This document shows positions 5,299 through 7,175 of a stretch of DNA of 7,175 nt, one piece after another. Origin of the DNA: an uncultured Micrococcales bacterium (GTDB taxonomy: Bacteria > Actinomycetota > Actinomycetes > Actinomycetales > Microbacteriaceae). The stretch's first letter is position 1. Each line of letters opens with the position of its first letter. Position numbers and translations under genes: made by a program. Below the pieces are notes generated by a model, which had not been told where the DNA came from, did not search any database, and saw only the letters and a list, made by a program, of their open reading frames with translations. The stretch lies in contig CAJXVY010000021.1 in the NCBI GenBank assembly GCA_913062665.1, forward strand, positions 1-7,175. The letters are read 5' to 3'.

Positions 5299-7139
5299 TC
5301 TACGGTCACCGACTTTGCAAGGTTTCTAGGCTGGTCAACATCAAGTCCTTTGGCCTTGGCCAGCTCCATCGAGAATATATGCAGAGGAACAACGCTCAGA
5401 ACCGGGGAAAGCAGCGGCAGGGTCTTAGGGGTATAGAACACGCGCTTCGCATAATCTGCAACCTCAACATCCCCATCTTCGGCGATTGCAATAACCTCTG
5501 CGCCGCGGGCGTTGATCTCTTGGATATTTGCCAGCACCTTGGCATGCAGGTTCTCCTCGGATGTAGGAGAGGGGACAATAACAATTACAACCTGTCCGGC
5601 TTCAACCAAAGCGATTGGACCGTGTTTGAGCTCCCCTGCTGCAAACCCCTCGGCATGGATGTAACTGAGCTCTTTTAGCTTCAGGGCCCCCTCCATCGCA
5701 ATCGGGAACCCGACGTTTCTTCCCAGAAACAAAACAGACTCGGTGCTTTTGAGCCCCTCTGCCAAAGCCTTCACGTCACCGATCATCTCAAGAGTCTTTT
5801 TGACCTTTCTCGGCAGAGTCAACAGCTCTTTCCCAACCTTCGCCACCTTGTCTGTTTTTCCGAGTGCTTTGGCCAAGAAAAGTGCTAGTAGATAACCTGC
5901 GGTGATTTGGGCTGAAAACGCTTTGGTGCTAGCCACTGCAACCTCTGGTCCAGCGTGGGTATAAATTGTTGCATTGCTCTCTCTAGCCAATGTCGCACCT
6001 TGGGTGTTGCAAATACTCAGCACTTTGGCGCCACGCTCACTTGCGTACCGAACAGCCATCAGCGTGTCCATGGTCTCGCCGCTTTGGCTGATGGCAACCA
6101 CCAGAGTGTTCTCATCAATTACTGGATCTCGATAACGTAGTTCATGAGCAAGCTCCACACTTACCGGGATTCGAGCAAGCTGCTCAATGGCATACTTGGC
6201 AACCTCGCCCGCGTAAGCAGCTGTTCCGCAAGCAGTTATGATTATGCGATTAATACCCGCCAGGTCATCGATGCTCAACCCAGCAAACTCGCTAAGCTCA
6301 ACATCGCCATCGGCTCCTAAGCGACCCATTAGGGTATCGCCCACCGCCTGCGGTTCCTCGCTTATTTCCTTCGCCATGAAAGAATCCCAGCCACCCTTGC
6401 TGGCAGCACTTGCATCCCAATTCACCTCAAAGGTTTCTGCCTGGACCTCTTCCCCTGAGAAATTCATCAGCTCAAAGCCGCTTTCTCTAAGCTTCACAAT
6501 TTGGTCTTGACCGACACTGATTGCTTTTTTTGTGTGGTCAACGAAAGCTGCAACATCGCTTCCAAGAAAGTTTTCACCCTCACCAATTCCAATCACCAGT
6601 GGCGAGTTTCTTCTTGCAGCAAGCACCAGATCCGGGTCATCGCGGTTTATTGCGAGAATCGTGAAAGCGCCCTGCAATCGGTTGGCGACCGTTAGGAAAC
6701 TCTTTTCAAAGTCATTAGTTTTTGAATATTCGAAGGCAAGTAATTGAGCTGCAACTTCGGTGTCGGTCTCTGATTCAAACTCAACTCCAGCAGCCTCCAG
6801 CTCCTTTTTGATTTCAGAAAAATTCTCGATGATCCCGTTGTGGATAAGTGAAATCTGCTGGTCCCCAGCTGTGTGTGGATGAGCGTTTCCATCAGTTGGA
6901 GCGCCATGAGTTGCCCAGCGGGTATGCCCAATCCCAATTGAGGCTTCCGATAGGGGTGATGACTCTAGCTCTTCGGTCAATACCGAAAGCTTTCCAGCTT
7001 TCTTTCTAGTGAGTATTTCGCCCTCTGAGATTACAGAAACCCCGGCGGAGTCGTAACCTCGATACTCCAATCTCCGAAGCCCACCGAGTAGCACATCTAA
7101 AGCTGATTTCGGGCCAACGTAGCCCACGATTCCACACAT
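5295..7139 (-). CDS. glmS: Glutamine--fructose-6-phosphate aminotransferase (isomerizing)
   Basis: A 614-residue GlmS, which converts fructose-6-phosphate and glutamine to glucosamine-6-phosphate, the entry step to UDP-GlcNAc and peptidoglycan. The N-terminal class II glutaminase starts MCGIVGYVG with nucleophile Cys2 (after Met removal) and has EYRGYDSAG (25-33), GHTRWATHG (71-79) and the oxyanion pair Asn101-Gly102. Two SIS sugar-isomerase domains follow: ACGTAAYA (303-310), SQSGET (351-356), AVASTKAF (401-408), then LKLKELSYIHAEG (486-498) with catalytic Glu490, and LKHGP (504-508) with His506. The tail DQPRNLAKSVTVE holds Lys609, the residue that forms a Schiff base with the sugar. Everything is intact and the length is typical. 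It is the first gene of the operon. The start fits the invariant MCGI and a -10 box 6 bases upstream. The upstream 36 bases are too short for a glmS ribozyme. Confidence 0.98.
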   Translation of the reverse strand: MCGIVGYVGPKSALDVLLGGLRRLEYRGYDSAGVSVISEGEILTRKKAGKLSVLTEELESSPLSEASIGIGHTRWATHGAPTDGNAHPHTAGDQQISLIHNGIIENFSEIKKELEAAGVEFESETDTEVAAQLLAFEYSKTNDFEKSFLTVANRLQGAFTILAINRDDPDLVLAARRNSPLVIGIGEGENFLGSDVAAFVDHTKKAISVGQDQIVKLRESGFELMNFSGEEVQAETFEVNWDASAASKGGWDSFMAKEISEEPQAVGDTLMGRLGADGDVELSEFAGLSIDDLAGINRIIITACGTAAYAGEVAKYAIEQLARIPVSVELAHELRYRDPVIDENTLVVAISQSGETMDTLMAVRYASERGAKVLSICNTQGATLARESNATIYTHAGPEVAVASTKAFSAQITAGYLLALFLAKALGKTDKVAKVGKELLTLPRKVKKTLEMIGDVKALAEGLKSTESVLFLGRNVGFPIAMEGALKLKELSYIHAEGFAAGELKHGPIALVEAGQVVIVIVPSPTSEENLHAKVLANIQEINARGAEVIAIAEDGDVEVADYAKRVFYTPKTLPLLSPVLSVVPLHIFSMELAKAKGLDVDQPRNLAKSVTVE

Positions 7140-7145
7140 ATCTCT

Positions 7146-7151
7146 AATCTA
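7146..7151 (-). promoter_or_regulatory. -10 box of the glmS operon, leaderless geometry
   Basis: On the minus strand TAGATT (7151-7146) fits TANNNT and is followed by 6 bases and then the glmS ATG (7139). Transcription would then start on the start codon, giving a leaderless mRNA; AGAG just before the ATG is only a poor Shine-Dalgarno. The -35 area (about 7174-7169) holds nothing close to TTGACA, and the window ends there. An additional promoter further upstream cannot be excluded. Confidence 0.45.
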
Positions 7152-7175
7152 GGGCAGACTAGTAACAAATGAACG

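Noticed and set aside
7159..7164. ACTAGT palindrome upstream of glmS as an operator
   Set aside because: A 6-base palindrome is expected by chance, and no flanking symmetry extends it into a convincing operator.
7140..7175. glmS ribozyme or riboswitch upstream of glmS
   Set aside because: Only 36 bases are visible, no ribozyme core is seen, the -10 box points to a leaderless mRNA, and the glmS ribozyme is typical of Firmicutes.

Overview
The window is a compact stretch of housekeeping genes from an actinobacterium. The best guess is a genome-reduced freshwater or marine Microbacteriaceae of the Luna/Aquiluna/Rhodoluna type. The reasons are the gene order (glmS-acpS-alr-tsaE-tsaB-rimI-tsaD, then a THUMP-like methyltransferase and a groE-type regulatory site), the mid-range GC judged by eye, gene overlaps throughout, and promoters placed for leaderless mRNAs. 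The taxonomic placement is inference and was not computed.

Layout. Bases 3-29 hold a near-perfect CIRCE element, the operator of the heat-shock repressor HrcA. It sits at the left edge between a methyltransferase gene reading right (55-1236) and, very probably, groES reading left outside the window. A 117-base convergent gap (1237-1353) follows. It has two small inverted repeats, each overlapping a stop codon, and no convincing terminator. From 7139 down to 1354 on the minus strand lie six genes, each overlapping the next by 4 to 17 bases: glmS, acpS, alr, tsaE, tsaB and a fused rimI-tsaD. They almost certainly form one operon read from a promoter just upstream of glmS.

Function. GlmS (glucosamine-6-phosphate) and Alr (D-alanine) feed peptidoglycan synthesis. 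AcpS activates acyl carrier protein for fatty acid synthesis. TsaE, TsaB and TsaD make up the threonylcarbamoyl-transfer machinery for t6A37 of ANN-decoding tRNAs; the TsaC partner that makes threonylcarbamoyl-AMP is not here. RimI acetylates ribosomal protein S18 and is fused to TsaD. The operon therefore couples envelope precursor supply to translation maintenance. The methyltransferase belongs to a family without an assigned substrate that I can name.

The most notable points are the CIRCE site shared with a leaderless methyltransferase promoter, the nearly linkerless RimI-TsaD fusion with an Asp at the usual catalytic Glu position of RimI, the TTG start of tsaB, the same -10-to-ATG geometry at both promoters, and the absence of nnrD between acpS and alr. 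I see no mobile element, CRISPR array, RNA gene or clearly new multigene system.
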